DNA from: Atrichornis clamosus
Lineage: Eukaryota; Chordata; Aves; Passeriformes; Menuridae
NCBI GenBank assembly: GCA_013400975.1
Contig: WBMZ01010243.1
Span: 186,001-250,000 of the forward strand
Direction of reading: 5' to 3'
DNA length: 64,000 nucleotides
Under the pieces are notes generated by a model. That model had not been told where the DNA came from and did no database searches. It saw nothing but the letters and a program-made list of their open reading frames with translations. The stretch's first letter is position 1. Each line of letters starts with the position of its first letter. A program made the position numbers and the translations under genes. Positions 15,181 to 28,773 of the stretch are shown here, piece by piece.

Positions 15181-15954
15181 AGCCACAGAGATGCCGTTCC
15201 AGGACTCTCTTGTTACAGTAAGTTAAGAGGCAGAGCTTACATTTTTCACTTACACTATGATTTGACAGATATGATAATGGATCCTATTCCAGTGTTTATG
15301 AAAAACCTGCAACATACCAAGGGTGTCTTACAGCTTTGGTTGCATAACAGGAAGCTATGAGCTGTTAGTGTGAGCTAATACTCTCATAGAGTTAGATGAC
15401 TTACTTTAAAAATTATTTATATGTGAGAAATACTTCCTTAAGATTGAAGAACAGCTAAAACCAAGATGGAAAAATGTTTACTGGGGGAAATGCATTATAT
15501 TGATATGAGAACAATCTTCTAAAATTAGCATCATGAAAAAGATGTAATTTCCAATAGCTGATCAAATAAAATCTATTTCAAGATATATTACTCAGCCTTC
15601 TTGGAAGTCTGTAATTATTGAATCATTAGTTGGGTTGTCATATGCAAAATCTAATACTAAGTAGTTTGTATTCTTACAGTTACTTTCTTTTCTAAGTCAT
15701 GTTAGGGAACACAAAATGAAATAAAGCCGAGTATGCGAAATAAAAGACTCACTAAAGTTTCAGCTCATTATTTTCAGTGCCAAGAGACAGAAACACAGAG
15801 GGTGTCATTTCCAAATGGACATGTGTATATCTATTTAGGAAGTAGGACATGAATTCACAGGGTGGCAGTGTCAGCCAATAAAACATAGGAAGAAAACCCT
15901 ATTTATTAACTTCCAATTTTACCATAGTCCCAAATTCTTTAAGCAATTTACTTC

Positions 15955-16225
15955 AGTGTGCACAACTGATAGTTGCAAAACAGAGATTTGATGTTAAAGT
16001 CACTGCAGGTTAAAGGGTGGTAATTAGTCTGAGTGGAACATAAAAAAAGAGAGCAATGAATGTGTGTAAGGAGAGTTATTGTTGAAAAACAGCCAATGTG
16101 AATTTGTTTAAACTCTATAACCTCAAAGGATGTCAGTCTGAACTTCCTTCATTTGTGTGGTTGCATTTGATAAATCCAGTGAGGAAGCCTGACAGCCTCA
16201 TGCCAAGCTACTGGACTGAAGCTGT
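15955..16225. other. Candidate conserved non-coding element
   Basis: Repeat-free block with GGTAATTAG, CCTCAAAGG (TCF/LEF-like), TTGATAAATCC and several TGACAG or GTCAG motifs close together. Same reasoning and same caveat as for the 48-kb block. No open frame of note. Confidence 0.25.
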
Positions 16226-17271
16226 CCACTGAAAACAGCATAAATAAAAGGAGAAAACAAAATAAAAAATCCAGATAAGGAATGATGAATTCTCAACTAC
16301 ATGTTTAAAAACATTTCTGAGAATCAATAAAAAGCTGAATATTCAGTGTTAAATCCCTGCCAGAGCATATTATCCTTGCCAATTTATTATTAAGAGCACA
16401 GCACCAAAGACATGCACACATCTAGTAGTAAATATGACAAAATATTTAAGGACTCTGCTATAATATTTACAATTTCTAAACTTATGGGGAACTGACATAT
16501 TGGCTGGGCATTTTGTAAACTGCTAGGTCCATGCCAGTGAAAATTATTCATGTGTGTTCTTAATCTTGGGCACATCAGCAGCCTCTGTCTGTGCTCATTT
16601 TCAAAGCTCCATTGTCCTTCAAGTTACTCTTCTGAGCGTGCAAAGAAAAGCTCCAAGCTCACAAGTTCAGTAGCTCACACGTGAATCTAGAAAGGTCACA
16701 TCTACTTATCTGTTAGCAAATGCTTTCTCCTGATCATTCCCAAAAAATGTTTGACCTTGCTGGCACAGAGAATGTGTAAAGACCTGTTCCCAGCTGTCAC
16801 TTTGCATAGCAGAAGCGTAATGTTGGGAACAACAAGAAAGTTTAAGAATGTTGACAAGACAAACCATGACATTTGACTCAGGGCCAGCAAACACACCCTG
16901 GACTACGTTCAAGATGCATCTTCAAATCTGGAGCCTAGTGATTAAGATTGTCTTCTAGGAGCTCCATTAGTCTGATTAACCCAATTTTCATGTTTTAGTT
17001 TAACAATTGTTACAATGACTATTATACTAAGAAAAGTAAGAGAACATCATCCCCAACTACATCTGGAAAGATTAGCTTGTATCTAGGTATAAATGTTTCG
17101 TGACTGCATACCAGAAGCTGAAGCTGCCAGAGTAGCATTTTACCATTTGCTTGCAAATTTCCAAGCTCTAGAGGAAAAAAGGGGAGGTTGAATATGTTCG
17201 TAGGGTTATGAGCATCTTGCTCAAAGTTGGATTTTAGTATCAGTAGATACAGAGGCACTTAAATCTCTTCA

Positions 17272-17307
17272 TGTACTGTACTAGGAGTAGAGTGCTGTAC
17301 TGTACTA
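17272..17307 (+). repeat. Repeated TGTACTGTACTA motif
   Basis: The same 12 bases occur at 17272-17283 and 17296-17307. Each copy contains an internal GTAC palindrome pair. No known element is recognised. Confidence 0.8.
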
Positions 17308-20053
17308 CCTTTGAACTTCAAAAAATCCCTAAGTGAGAGTAGGCCTTAGTGCTGTTTCATTGAGAGTCTGGTCCAAGGTATTGCAAATGCATGGAATATT
17401 TACTAAATGCTGGATTAGCTTTGAATTCGATTGTGTAGGAATCCACTTATTCAAATTCATTCATCTTGCAGCCAGTATAATTCTTCTATTAAAAAAAAAA
17501 AGGCAGCATAAAATCTATAGATTCAACAGGGAAAAAAATTAATAGCATACTTTGAGATTTTCATTAATATTAGTCTAATCTTGGAGAGTGGCAGAAATGT
17601 ATTCATTTTAGATTTATAAAAGGCACAGACTGAACACAGTGATGTAATTTACTTAACTGAAAAACAAACTTAACATAAAGATCACTCTAAGCCTTGTCCT
17701 CTCATTATGGTACCGGAATAAAATGCAAATTATACAAGATTTGCGACATGTATTGAATGAAAGGATTAATGCACTCAGTCTTCCTTGGATCAACTAGAAA
17801 AGCTAATTCCAGCATTAGTGACTCTATAGCAGTATACTTACCAATTTCACACACTTTCTCAGGATTAACTCATAGATTCATTCTGTTATCGTGCAGGAAA
17901 GAAAATAAATTATGCTTTAGTGAAATTGGGCTGGCATAAGCAAAACATGTCCAAGAGCCAGAACATACCTTGTTTTCCACTTGTAATTCAAGACTACAAG
18001 CTCTCAAACTTTGCAGTCTATGGAATATCTTTCTGCATTATCTGTATCTCTGCACTACCTGTCTCTAGAGATGCTTATAAATGTGATATATGAGCTCATA
18101 AGGTGGCTGCCTCAGATCCTGTGCAGCTTAGGATCAGTGTAAATGTTGTATAGAGCAGACAGCAAGAATTTGGCAGTCACCCGCATGTGAATAATTTTTA
18201 AAATGAGGGTCAGAGGTGTAAAGTAGAAAAAAAGTTATTAGATCATAGTCTCCAACTTAGTGAGTTCTCTGTCCCTATAACCTTCAGTCCTCAGATTGCT
18301 GAGCTGCATGGACAACAGTGTTTCTATACAGCAAAAAATCTTTTAATACAATACAAATACAATATATGCAGGACTTTTCAGCATAACTAAATTTAACACA
18401 ACAGGGCATGTTGGCAAACACAGAGCACCAGCTGTCTGCACTCAGAGGTGACATGGTTATTCTTTGTTCAGTTAATTATCTAGGTTGGTTCATTGCTATA
18501 TTGCAGCCTAATTAGAATGGAAGTTCTATGATCACTTCTTTCACTGATCCTTTGGCTCTATGGGTCAAACCTTAGTTTCAGAAGCAAAATTCTCTCACTT
18601 GTATAAATTTTGAGCTCTAGGTTACAGAGATAAACACTGGGACTAATTTTCTCATCCTTGAACATAATTGTAATGGCAGAATTTTTTAGTTTCTACACTG
18701 TTAAGACTATCACTTAGTTTCAGGTCAACAAAGTTATATGTGGGAGAAGTGAAAATTGCACCTTAGACTGCCTTCTAGAGCTCCAAATGCTCTGAAATAC
18801 GTCCTGGGAAAAGAGATTTTGTAATTGCTTTTTTAAATGTAAGGTCTATGTAGGTCTACACACAGCAATCACAAAGGGGACAGCCTCAAACATTTCTGTA
18901 AGAGTTTGTTCAGAACTGGAATAGTATGTAACAGGCTCTTGAAATTTGACAGGGATTGGAAAGTTTTGACTCAATAGGCTCAAATGAAGTTTTGTGTTAT
19001 CAAAAGCCAACCCAACCCACACAGAGCATTCTTCTGTTCCTACTGAAAAGCAATGGAAATTTCACTAGAGGCTCTACTAATGAAGCAAGATAATAGTGAA
19101 TGTTATTTTGGAATAAGAACCAAGTTCTCATAAAAGCCAATTATAATCATAAACTTTGTATGGAGAATCCCATCATACGTGTTGGTCATGTGGAACTATT
19201 AAACTGAAAGACACTGGTTTTTCTTAGATGCTTTGGGCTTGAAGTAATCACTTTTCAGCTTCAGATTTCTGTCATTTTGTATGGATTTCAAAACAGTACC
19301 AGTTGTGTTGTTTAGTCTGGAAAGTGCTGGGAAGAAAAATGGATGTGAATACACCGAGCAACCACACTTTTTAAAAAAAGTATTTACAAGTCATTTTCTG
19401 AAAGAATTATGAAAATTTGAATGTTTAACAGAAAGGTTATTGCTTGCACTGGTTTTGCACATGTGAAGAAATGCTACTGAGACACCTTGAAAACTTGTGT
19501 TTGTCCTTAATGAACTAAGAAAAGGCTTTATTACATACACTTGTACTGAACTTCTCTCTAATGTGGCACAACACCACACTTCAAGTTTTTATCTCTTCAA
19601 TTTATAATATAAAAGTCCATTTATAGCACAGAATAATGGGCATATTTTATTTCCAATTAAGATTACTCATCTGTTCACACCCACTAAGATTTCTACTGTG
19701 CTTTTAATTTATCATTGCTTACTTTAATGCACCCAGTTTAATCACACTAGCATCAGGAATCAGATCATTATAACCAGAGCTGTACTGAACTAATTTAATC
19801 TTCTTGGGGGTGAAAAAAGAGAGTGTGAGAGAACATTTTAGATTCAAAGTACTTGGGTTTTTCTTTAGGTAACTTTACTTAGCATCTCATTTTGTATTTC
19901 AAAATTGCTTTAAAGGATGAGGTTGACATATCAGCCTGACTATGCTGACTCCAAAAAAATGTCAGGTCTCCATCCAGAACCACACAACACAGGGTAGAGA
20001 TTACAAAGGGTGGATTTGATGCAGCATTAATCACCAACAACAACAACAAAAAA

Positions 20054-20085
20054 GAATGTAAAGACAGGAATGTAAAGACAGGAAT
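20054..20085 (+). repeat. 14-bp tandem duplication
   Basis: The unit GAATGTAAAGACAG is present twice in direct tandem, followed by a partial third GAAT. It directly follows an (AAC)n patch. Likely a replication-slippage product. Confidence 0.9.
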
Positions 20086-22686
20086 AAAGTTTGTTAAAAT
20101 TACATAGAATGTTCATATTATCTTTCACGCTTTTGAAAAGCACCACAGAATTTTTCAATGTCTGTGCGTTTCTGTGCAATAGAGACCCAGATCCAGAGAA
20201 TATGGAAGAACAGGACTGCAAAGCTGACTCAGGAGTACAGGAAGGTTATTTTAGAAACATACTCAAGCCAAGATAGTAGTGATATGTTGAAATAGTAGAA
20301 AACCACAGACAAGAATTATTACTGTTTGTGATACACCTGAGAGGTGAAGAAATATGAGTCCTGACATTGCAAATACATGAAGAGTTTAGGGCAGCAGTGA
20401 ATCACAGTAAGAGCTGAAGGATCCCCTCTCACAATTTTCTACCACAAAGGCACTTCCAGGACTGAAATGTTGAAATACACTGTTTTAGAAGTAAACACAA
20501 TTTAGGGTTAAAACTTCACTGCTTGCGCATTTAACTCCAAATCTTTCACTCATGGAAATAGAGGACACAGGCTTGTTTTCTTGATAAGAGTTATTTTGCA
20601 CCATGTAGTAGAGATTTATCCACTATAGCAGTTAGTCAGCAACAACTTCAATCAGTACAGAAGGAAGAAAGGTTATTTTCCAAGGTGAATGTTTTAGGTT
20701 GTGAACACCCCCTGGCCTATGAGTTGCACTGTTTATTGTAATGAAAAACATCTTAACTACCTACAATGCTTCACGTAAGTCCCAGGCAAGGAGTGCAGAG
20801 GAAGGAAATGTTATTATAGTGACACTCGACTCTATCTGCATCCTCTCTGAACTGCATAAACAAACACAGCCTTCAGGATCTGAGACTAACCAGTGTAAAA
20901 ATAACCACTGCAGAAAAGAAAAATTGTAAACTGGGGGTGGGATGATATGTTGATCTCCAGCAACAGTGAAACTGAAACCTTAATACCAGTACCAGATTTA
21001 CTTATATACATCTGTTGAAAAGTCCTAGCAAAAAAAGAAAGAATGGGAAAGAGACATATGCATCACCAATGTATCTCAAAGGCACAGAAATAAAATTTCA
21101 GGAAGTGTTTCAAGTCAGAATGAAATCCAGTGTTAGAAGAGGGCTAGAGAGTATTTTTTTTAATACAAAAAAAACCCCAAACAACTAAGATATGCCAAAA
21201 ATGTAGAAATATCTACCCTTAAATACTTTCAAAAGTCAGAGATAAAGAAACGTGCATAACACTGCAGCTCATGTCAGGATACAAGAAACAAGTGCACATA
21301 AGCAATTTTCATTAGAAGAAATTGTAGTCTTTTTGCTCACAGGCTTTGTGGTACTAGTTTCTTGCTATATATCACCTTGTTGTATAGGCAATGAAGCTTT
21401 TCCTATGAAACCCAGTCAGCCTTCATTACTTATGGTAATGAATGGCATAGTTTTATCATTTGTCTCTTCTTAATTTCAAATGCTACTATATATGAAGTGA
21501 TATACTTCTTTCTGTAAAGCACCTGTAATTTTCATCCCAGCTTGAAATACTCTGTCTTGTTCATCTGAAGTAGATGAAACTAATCTTAATTTTTTCTTAC
21601 AGGTGCTTTATATACAGCATTCTGTGTACAGGTAAAAGGTATTGTAGGAATATAGGCACACATCTGTCACTCCTAAAAATAGTTATCACTAGCAATAATC
21701 AAAATATCCCTATAAATCCTCAGATTATTTGTGTAGAGATTTTGGAAGGTTCCAGAGAACCATACACTGGATATGCAAGTGAATGCACTTTCAAATATTT
21801 TCTAAAAATGTGTCTACCTTTTTAGCAAACACACATTAAGAGACATATTTTAGTCTCTTTTCTTACAAAGACGGTAGAGCTATCATGGTCTTTACCATTT
21901 AATACACACTGCAAGAGTAGAATAATACCTTCCTGCACTCTGCATCCATCATTATTCTAACAAAAGTGTTGAGATCTGAGATCCCCAGAGATACTGTGGA
22001 AAGGCAAATCCTATCCAAATACCACAGGAAAGAACTTTGGAAGAAAGAGAAAACAACTAGAAAATAAGAAGAATGCTATTTGCATGAATTTGAATAATTA
22101 AATTCAAGACAATTCAGCATTCTGCAATCCTTCTACGTTAATTCTGCTTGAGGTTGGAGCACACTGGTGAGCATAGGGGAGCTATGGGTACCACGTGGGG
22201 GGTCAGGTCAATGCTGAATAGTGCTATGAATAAAGAGAACTTGGTTCTGCAGAATTGTCAATCTGCCCTTTTCACAGAACATGAAATTAATTCAATAACA
22301 ATACCAAAGCATTTATCTGCCTCAATTACTCCATTTTTCCCTGAAAGTAATAGAATATAATTATGCTCACATATGTAAGATGGTCCTGTAGAAAGCAAAA
22401 TCTATTAATCAGTTAATCAGGCCACACTTCAATAGAACCTTTAATGCTGTGCATCCAGGGGTGCTTCACCAAAAGGCAAATTAGAAACTGAATTAATTAT
22501 GAATTATTTTAATAAATTACTTGTAAGCCTGGATTTAAAGGAGGTATACATATGCCAATGTATCAAATTATCATGGGTATGGGAATCCCAAAGCTGCAGC
22601 AGGAAACATCACAAATAGAAGAGGCTAAGGATTGGTTTAATCTGAATCTAAAGAAAATTTGAAAGCTACTGAATTTTGAACATCAT

Positions 22687-22719
22687 AATCTAACCCTGCA
22701 GGAAATCTAACCCTGCAGG
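22687..22719 (+). repeat. 17-bp tandem duplication
   Basis: The 16-base unit AATCTAACCCTGCAGG occurs twice, 17 bp apart, with no divergence. This suggests a recent event. Each copy carries a PstI-type CTGCAG. Confidence 0.9.
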
Positions 22720-25482
22720 TCAAAGAGGAAGAAGATGGTATAACATATTAACCATGTAAATTTCCTTGTGATTACCAGCAGGCCAGATACTTTCAAAGTT
22801 CCAAAACTTTCAATAAAATAAACAAAATTTGAGTTTAATGGATATGAAAAAGAAAAGCTTACTGCAGGATTGAAACAAAGTAGGTCACTTCATATATGCT
22901 CTGATATGAACACAGACTGAAGTACATGAGTGAGCATCAAAAAACCTTGCACTTTCATTTCCAGGTACATAAAAATTGTGGCATAATGGCATACTCAAAT
23001 TGTGAAGCCTTTGCAGTACCACATTCCTGTGCAGGACTAGTGCAGAAGTTTGAATGGTACCTACAGATTTAATAACAATTTGGTTTTTTTGTCAGCATAC
23101 TGTGTTGTCTTGAATGTAATTTTTAAAATTGTTTTTAGGCTTTCAGTTGTTTGAATACTTAAGAGTTTGCAAGAAGCTTTGTTCAGCTTACATGAGGGGA
23201 AAAGAAAATTTGTAAACTGCAATATTTGTAATCCCCTGAAGTACTCAAGAGATCTGTACAGTCAAGGCAACAAAATGTTGTACAATATCTTTAGTTATAT
23301 GAGAAAGAAAATAATTTTACTACCTGTGGTACTTGGGTATCACTGACTTTGTGTCTTTTGGTTACACTGGCATCCTCAGCACCACCCAGTCTCACTCCTG
23401 TCAGCCCTGTTCTAGCCCTCAATGTCTCTTTACCCTTTCCAAGACAGTGAGCATTTAAAAACAGCTCTGACACTTTCCCATTGCTCTACTTTGTCTGATA
23501 AGGTGGTGAAAGCTGCTCCAGGCATGTGACCAGACTTTCAGAACACAGAAGAGTATGACTCAAGAGATGAAACACCACCTTTGATGGGAAAAAAAGCACA
23601 GAATGGAGAAGCAAGGAAGGTGAGCAAAAGCTGGAACAACTTAATATTTAGCTGTGTGTCCAGACATAGAACCCTCTGTGAGTACTTCTCATATAAAAGA
23701 TTTTCAAGGGGAAAATTCTTACAGCAGCTTACATTAAAATATCAGTCTGTCATGTTCTCTGTAGACTGTAGACTCAAGTGAAAAACCATATATTGCCCCA
23801 CAATTGTTCCACTGTTTCTGGAAAATCTTTTTCCCAAATGCAATTTCTTTTTTATCTGGCTATGCAGTTTCATAACTTGATGCACTACTGTGCTCAACTG
23901 AAAGATTTCAAATAATTACCAAAGTCATTGTTTCATCATTGTAAGTGTGCTACCCCTGGACTGCATGTAAAACACATTTTCCTTTTGTCCTCACATTCAT
24001 GTAATATGTTTTGGTTTTTAATGAGTACCTTAGCCAAAGGTTCTTAAACTCCACTTTCCTCATTCTTTAGATTTTTATCACCAAAATTACCCTTGGAATA
24101 CAAAGTAGAAAAGTAGAGTAACTTATGATCAAAAATCAGAAATAGGCAGCAGGCTTTGCTGAAACAAACAGGAGTTGTAGTAGTCATGGTAAATTGGTGC
24201 CAGCCTGTGAGAGAATTGTTACACTGCTGGAACTATTCAGGGACTCAAGGGGAGGAGAAAATGAAAAATGCTAGAGTGTAGAAAGGAAACAGACTTGGGG
24301 ATATCCCAAAGCATGTTACATTTCAATTTACCACACCCAGCTGAAAGGGGCTAGCGAAGAACCCTGAAGATTTCCACAGCCTCACTTACAGGGACATTGA
24401 AAGTTTAATTTACCTCAGGCAATGTTTTTTAAGATTGAAAATTAGATCAAGACACTGACATTTTAAATTTATCACATTGCTTTGCACTCCTCAAAGGTGG
24501 TATTACAGCTCCTGAGTCCTTTGCATGATACAAATACCACCATTTTCACAGAGTATCTTTCAGAAACATATACGTACTTCTGTTTTGCACCTGTTTGTAT
24601 CTGTTTTCACTTGTTTTCATACATGAAGAACATGGAGATGCATAATACAAAATGTAAACACAAAGTTGGTTTCATGTAAATGTGAGTCTAGTCCCAAAAT
24701 CTGTGGTAAGAGTGGTCATCCACCACTCTAGGCATTCAAACCTGGAGGTAACTCTTATAACAGGAACCAAAGTTAGGAGCATATATGTTGTATCAAAGCA
24801 CAAGGACCTTCAACAGTGTGGCCTAAAATCAAGAGCTAGTCAAGTCTGCTGTTTCAAAGGCCGCTTCTGCCAGTTTCAATACCTGATAAACTGTGGTGAA
24901 CAAAGCATCCCTAATGGAAAATGTGAAAACCCTTTGATCTCTATCAATCTACTGCCAATTCTCTACTTTACTCTTACTCTGTTCTAGTTTTAAATGACAT
25001 AATCAGTAGTTGCTAAACTGCTGTTCTAATAAGACCAGTGCTTGTAGCAAACTTTGTGCCAGGCTTTACATAATTTTGTGACATTTAGTAGTTTTATTAT
25101 TTATCATTATTATTCATTTCTTATTAGTAGTATTTATTCCAACTTAATCATGTAGTTGGGAGATACTGTTTAAGTCAAAAGCAATTAAAGGAGCATAGTT
25201 CCAATTTTATACACAGTTTTATGTATAAACAGATGCCTTTCCACCACCACACTGATCTTGAAGGCCTTTGGTCATTTATTCTCTGGAAGCACTCAAAATC
25301 TTTCAGCCTTTTAACTTCCCATCACTGAGGTCCCCAGACACTGAGATCCATGCTAGAAAGGTCAACCCACACAGGACACTGGATCATGATCATCTGGTAA
25401 AATGTTTTCTGGGAATGTTTTCTCATGTACTTTTGAGCCCAACAAGCACTCTCCCAAACAACAAGTCATCATCAAGTTCTTT

Positions 25483-26036
25483 TAGTCACGAATGGAGCGA
25501 TGCACTTCACCCATAAGACAGGAGCAACAACGCACCTTATTGATACAAAACAATGTTAACAAAATTCAGTGGTGAATGGGACAGTGGTTTAGCAAGATCC
25601 AATGCAAGGTGCACTTGAGTATTTACTGCACACAGGACAGGGTCAGATAAAGCTGTCAGGGAGACCAACCCATTGAGCCACAATGTTCAGCAAGGCCCCT
25701 TCTTTTCTAACCTCCTTCTCAGAGAAGAGTCGAAGTGTGGCTGGATCTATTCCTACCCCCAAACTTGGTTAATGTTTTTTGTCTAAAGGCAAATCAACCT
25801 ATAGGCACAATCAATCCTTTATATCACCTAGATATGATTTCAAAGTCGAGCGTGCTATCCATCACTAACTGAGGCTCTGTTGTGGCAAGGAATCTCTCAG
25901 CCTCAAAGAGTAACCTTGAGAGGTGCCCCCACTCAAGGGAGACCCATGCAGCCTGCTGAAGTGCAGGAGAGCTCAACAAGCCCTAGGCTGTCCACTCTCT
26001 AAAGAGTAAGATGATTCACTTATATTTGCATACTGG
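25483..26036 (-). mobile_element. Probable solo LTR of a second endogenous retrovirus family
   Basis: Read on the minus strand this block has an LTR layout: a U3-like region from about 26,036, a TATAAAG box (25817-25823), then an AATAAG polyadenylation-like hexamer (25536-25541) followed by a GT-rich GTGCGTTGTTGCTCCTGTC stretch and an end near CATTCGTGAC. Base composition is richer in G+C than the desert around it. It resembles LTRs I know from passerine genomes. Ends are approximate, target-site duplications were not found, and the family assignment is from memory. Confidence 0.5.
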
Positions 26037-26476
26037 CAAGACATTTGGGTCACTGTTCCACACAGACCTTGGCTACCAGGCTGCCATCCATCCCCCAAAG
26101 TCCAGAGTAAACTGGATGCTGTAATCACAACCCCCACGGGTGGTCATGGCTTAAGCAGGACAGTGGAAGGCAGGGGAGGCACACCATAACTGTCCCTCTT
26201 CCTGAAGATCTTCCAAGGATGAATGAGGTAACTAAAATTTCAATGTCCACCTCAGATTTGGCAAATGAGACATGATTGATATGTGGGGCTACCCCTGAGG
26301 AGCAAGAAACTCTCATGATAGTGGGAAGCCCTGAACCTCTTACTTTAATCAGTCTCTCTTATAAAATAGTTTAATAGCTATTTGAGAAATGGCTGAAATT
26401 TTCTCTTCTTGAGATCAGTAAGCTAATAGGCCAGGGAAAAAAGCAGTGCAGAAACACAGATTCACCAGAGTCACGT
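26037..26476. other. Unassigned sequence between the two LTR-like blocks
   Basis: The part to about 26,340 is relatively G+C-rich like the LTR next to it and could be an extension of that element. A 63-codon minus-strand frame (26125-26316) has no recognisable similarity. From 26,340 to 26,476 ordinary AT-rich sequence returns. Confidence 0.4.
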
Positions 26477-26726
26477 TGTCATGGTTTAGCCCCAGCTGGC
26501 AACTGAGCCCCATGCAGATGCTTGCTCATTCCTGTCCCACTCCAGAGCAATGAAGGAGAGAATTGGAAGAGTAAAACTCATGGATTCAAAATATAAACAA
26601 TTTAATAGGTAAAGGCAAGAAAAGCAAAAAAGAAATTCACTCACGGCTTCCCATGGGCAGGCAGGTTCTCAGCCATCCCCAGGAAAGGGGATCACAAGTA
26701 ACAGTCCCTGGGGAAGGCAAAAGCAT
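26477..26726 (-). mobile_element. Truncated endogenous-retrovirus LTR (bird ERVL-type), 3' part
   Basis: On the plus strand it opens with TGTCATGGTTTAGCCCC, runs through AAGAGTAAAACTCATGG, AACAATTTAATAGG and GGCAGGCAGG-TTCTCAGCCATCCCCAGGAAA-type blocks, and breaks off after GGGGAAGGCAAAAGC. I recognise this as the R-U5 side of an LTR common in neoavian genomes. Its transcription sense is the minus strand, so the element ends at 26477 with the usual CA. The U3 with promoter is missing. No internal coding sequence is attached. Subfamily name not asserted. Confidence 0.7.
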
Positions 26727-27424
26727 AGTCTATTTCTCTCTGTTGATCCAAATCCACAGACTCATGTCTCAAAATTGATCACAGACTGAAAAATATTTTA
26801 AAATTAGATTATTTGGCTTGTTTGCTTTTGATATGGTTTACATTTTCATCTTGTACTGCAATTGTTAATACCATAAATACATTTTCTTCACACCAATAAT
26901 GATAGATTAAAAATAAAAAAAGCCATTGAGTATTAGGGGATGTTAAAAAGTTTCAGAAAATATATACAGTACAAACGTTTCCAAATACAGGAAAAAGCAA
27001 TCAGCTTAGTTCTGCAAGGTATTTCTACTAAATCCAGTAATTTGAAGGATCCCTTGACACCACCCTTTAAAATCAATATGCATTGTCAAAATTATCACAA
27101 TGAATGAATGACTGCATAAGTGGTCTAAGATCATATTTGCTTTTTGCTTTACGATAGGATTACACAGAATAATTTTTGTGCATTATGAATATTTACCTGA
27201 GCAAACTGGAAAGTAGTTTTTTCTACCATTAACCTTAACTATAGTACAGCTAGGATAATTGTCACATGTTCTTATCTCTGCAGAAAATAGAAACCAAACA
27301 TAGAAATACAAACATTTAAAAACAAAGTTAAAAAAAAAATTTAAAACTCAAGTGGTTTTTTTGGTTATTTCAATGCTATGGGATTAAGCTGAGTTACTCA
27401 TTGACATTCGGACCACTCTGAGGT

Positions 27425-27446
27425 CTATAATATAATATAATATAAT
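27425..27446 (+). repeat. (TATAA)n microsatellite
   Basis: About four perfect TATAA-type units. A short simple repeat with no sign of function. Confidence 0.85.
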
Positions 27447-27639
27447 GATTTTTGCAAAGTAAATGTTATCCTGAACTAGAAGAATCAACTTCTAAAATTT
27501 TGGAAAGAATATTAAACTTAAGAATAATCTCTGATTTAGGAAGCATCCAACTGCTAAAAACAAAGACAAGAATGGATGTGGAATTCTTACAGCTTTGTCT
27601 GAACATTAGACACCGGACATTATTGTATTTTTTGACATT

Positions 27640-27667
27640 ACACATACACACGCACGCACACTCACAT
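27640..27667 (+). repeat. (CA)n microsatellite, imperfect
   Basis: Interrupted CACACA/CGCACG run. Another small CA-rich patch lies near 48,690-48,732. Confidence 0.75.
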
Positions 27668-28756
27668 AAATAGAGCTTGGGTCTGGTTCAGCACATGAAA
27701 AAGTAATCTTGGTTTCTTTTTACCTAAAGTGAAAAAAATTTTTTGCGTTCACTTTATATAGTAGTTGAAGAAAATTTCAGACTATGCATAAGCAAAATAG
27801 GAATAGAATGACTAGAACTGTTGTATAAAATATATTTTTTAAATTTTCTGTAGTTCTATTTTTCCTATGCTTTGTGAGACACATATGCTTGCTGCAAACA
27901 TGAAAATTGTAATTATGTATATTTAAAATAATAGGTACTTAAAATAGCTTTTGGAAGGGAAAAAGCTATACAAAAGTAGTGATGCCAGATTACTAAAGCA
28001 AAATAGATGGATTCAGGCTTGACTCTTCTTAATTAGTTTCTTTCCAACTCAGTGCAATCTTTTTGTATTCTCTTCAGAGTTGTGACTTAAGATGTATCTT
28101 GTTACAGCCAAGCACACCTTGTTATTAAACTTTCAGCCTAACTGTGTGTAAGAAGCAATGATCATTGATAGGATGACCTCTGGATGCCCATCCAGTTTGA
28201 AAGCACCTGAATGTCAAAGTTCTGAAAAGTCTATTTAGCTTATTTACAACTTTTGGAACCAGAAACTGAAGAACAATATTTACTGTAGAAAACTGTCTGC
28301 CCTGAATAATGACTTCCACATCAGTGCTCCTCTGTAAAGCACAAAGATTTCTAATTTAAATTCATTGCATTTAAAATGTTGCTTAACATCAGGCAATAAT
28401 AAAACAAATTCATACCTCACAACTTATGTAAAATGAAGGAAATATGCTTACTAGATGCAGAAGAATAAGTGCAAAATTGAAAGTGAAATTTTAGGTATTT
28501 TTCTTAGATGTCTTGTACTTTGTGTGAGTTTTTAAGCAGGGCAGTTTTAAATTGTGATTGATATTAAGGTATCAAAGTAATTCACTAATGGCTCAATATT
28601 CTTTATTGCTGTATTTCTGAAAAAAAAAGGAATATGTAACAATGAATAGAAAATTATGCCTGAAACTATCTACTGTGTAGTCATCAAAAGGTCATAGAAA
28701 ATAATCAGGAAAAATTTTTTTGTTCTCCAGAGTGGAAAAATTAAAAGATATTTTGA

Positions 28757-28773
28757 TTTTTTTTTTTTTTTTT
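28757..28773 (+). repeat. T17 homopolymer
   Basis: An uninterrupted T tract. Similar tracts of about 15-16 T lie at 50403-50417 and 60914-60929. Confidence 0.9.

Larger units (their letters stand above)
16226..25482. other. Intergenic, AT-rich, no gene seen
   Basis: Holds the small tandem duplications listed separately and a TAATTA-rich stretch at about 22,480-22,560. The 101-codon plus-strand frame at 24682-24987 has no recognisable domain. No interspersed repeat is identified with confidence. Confidence 0.6.
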
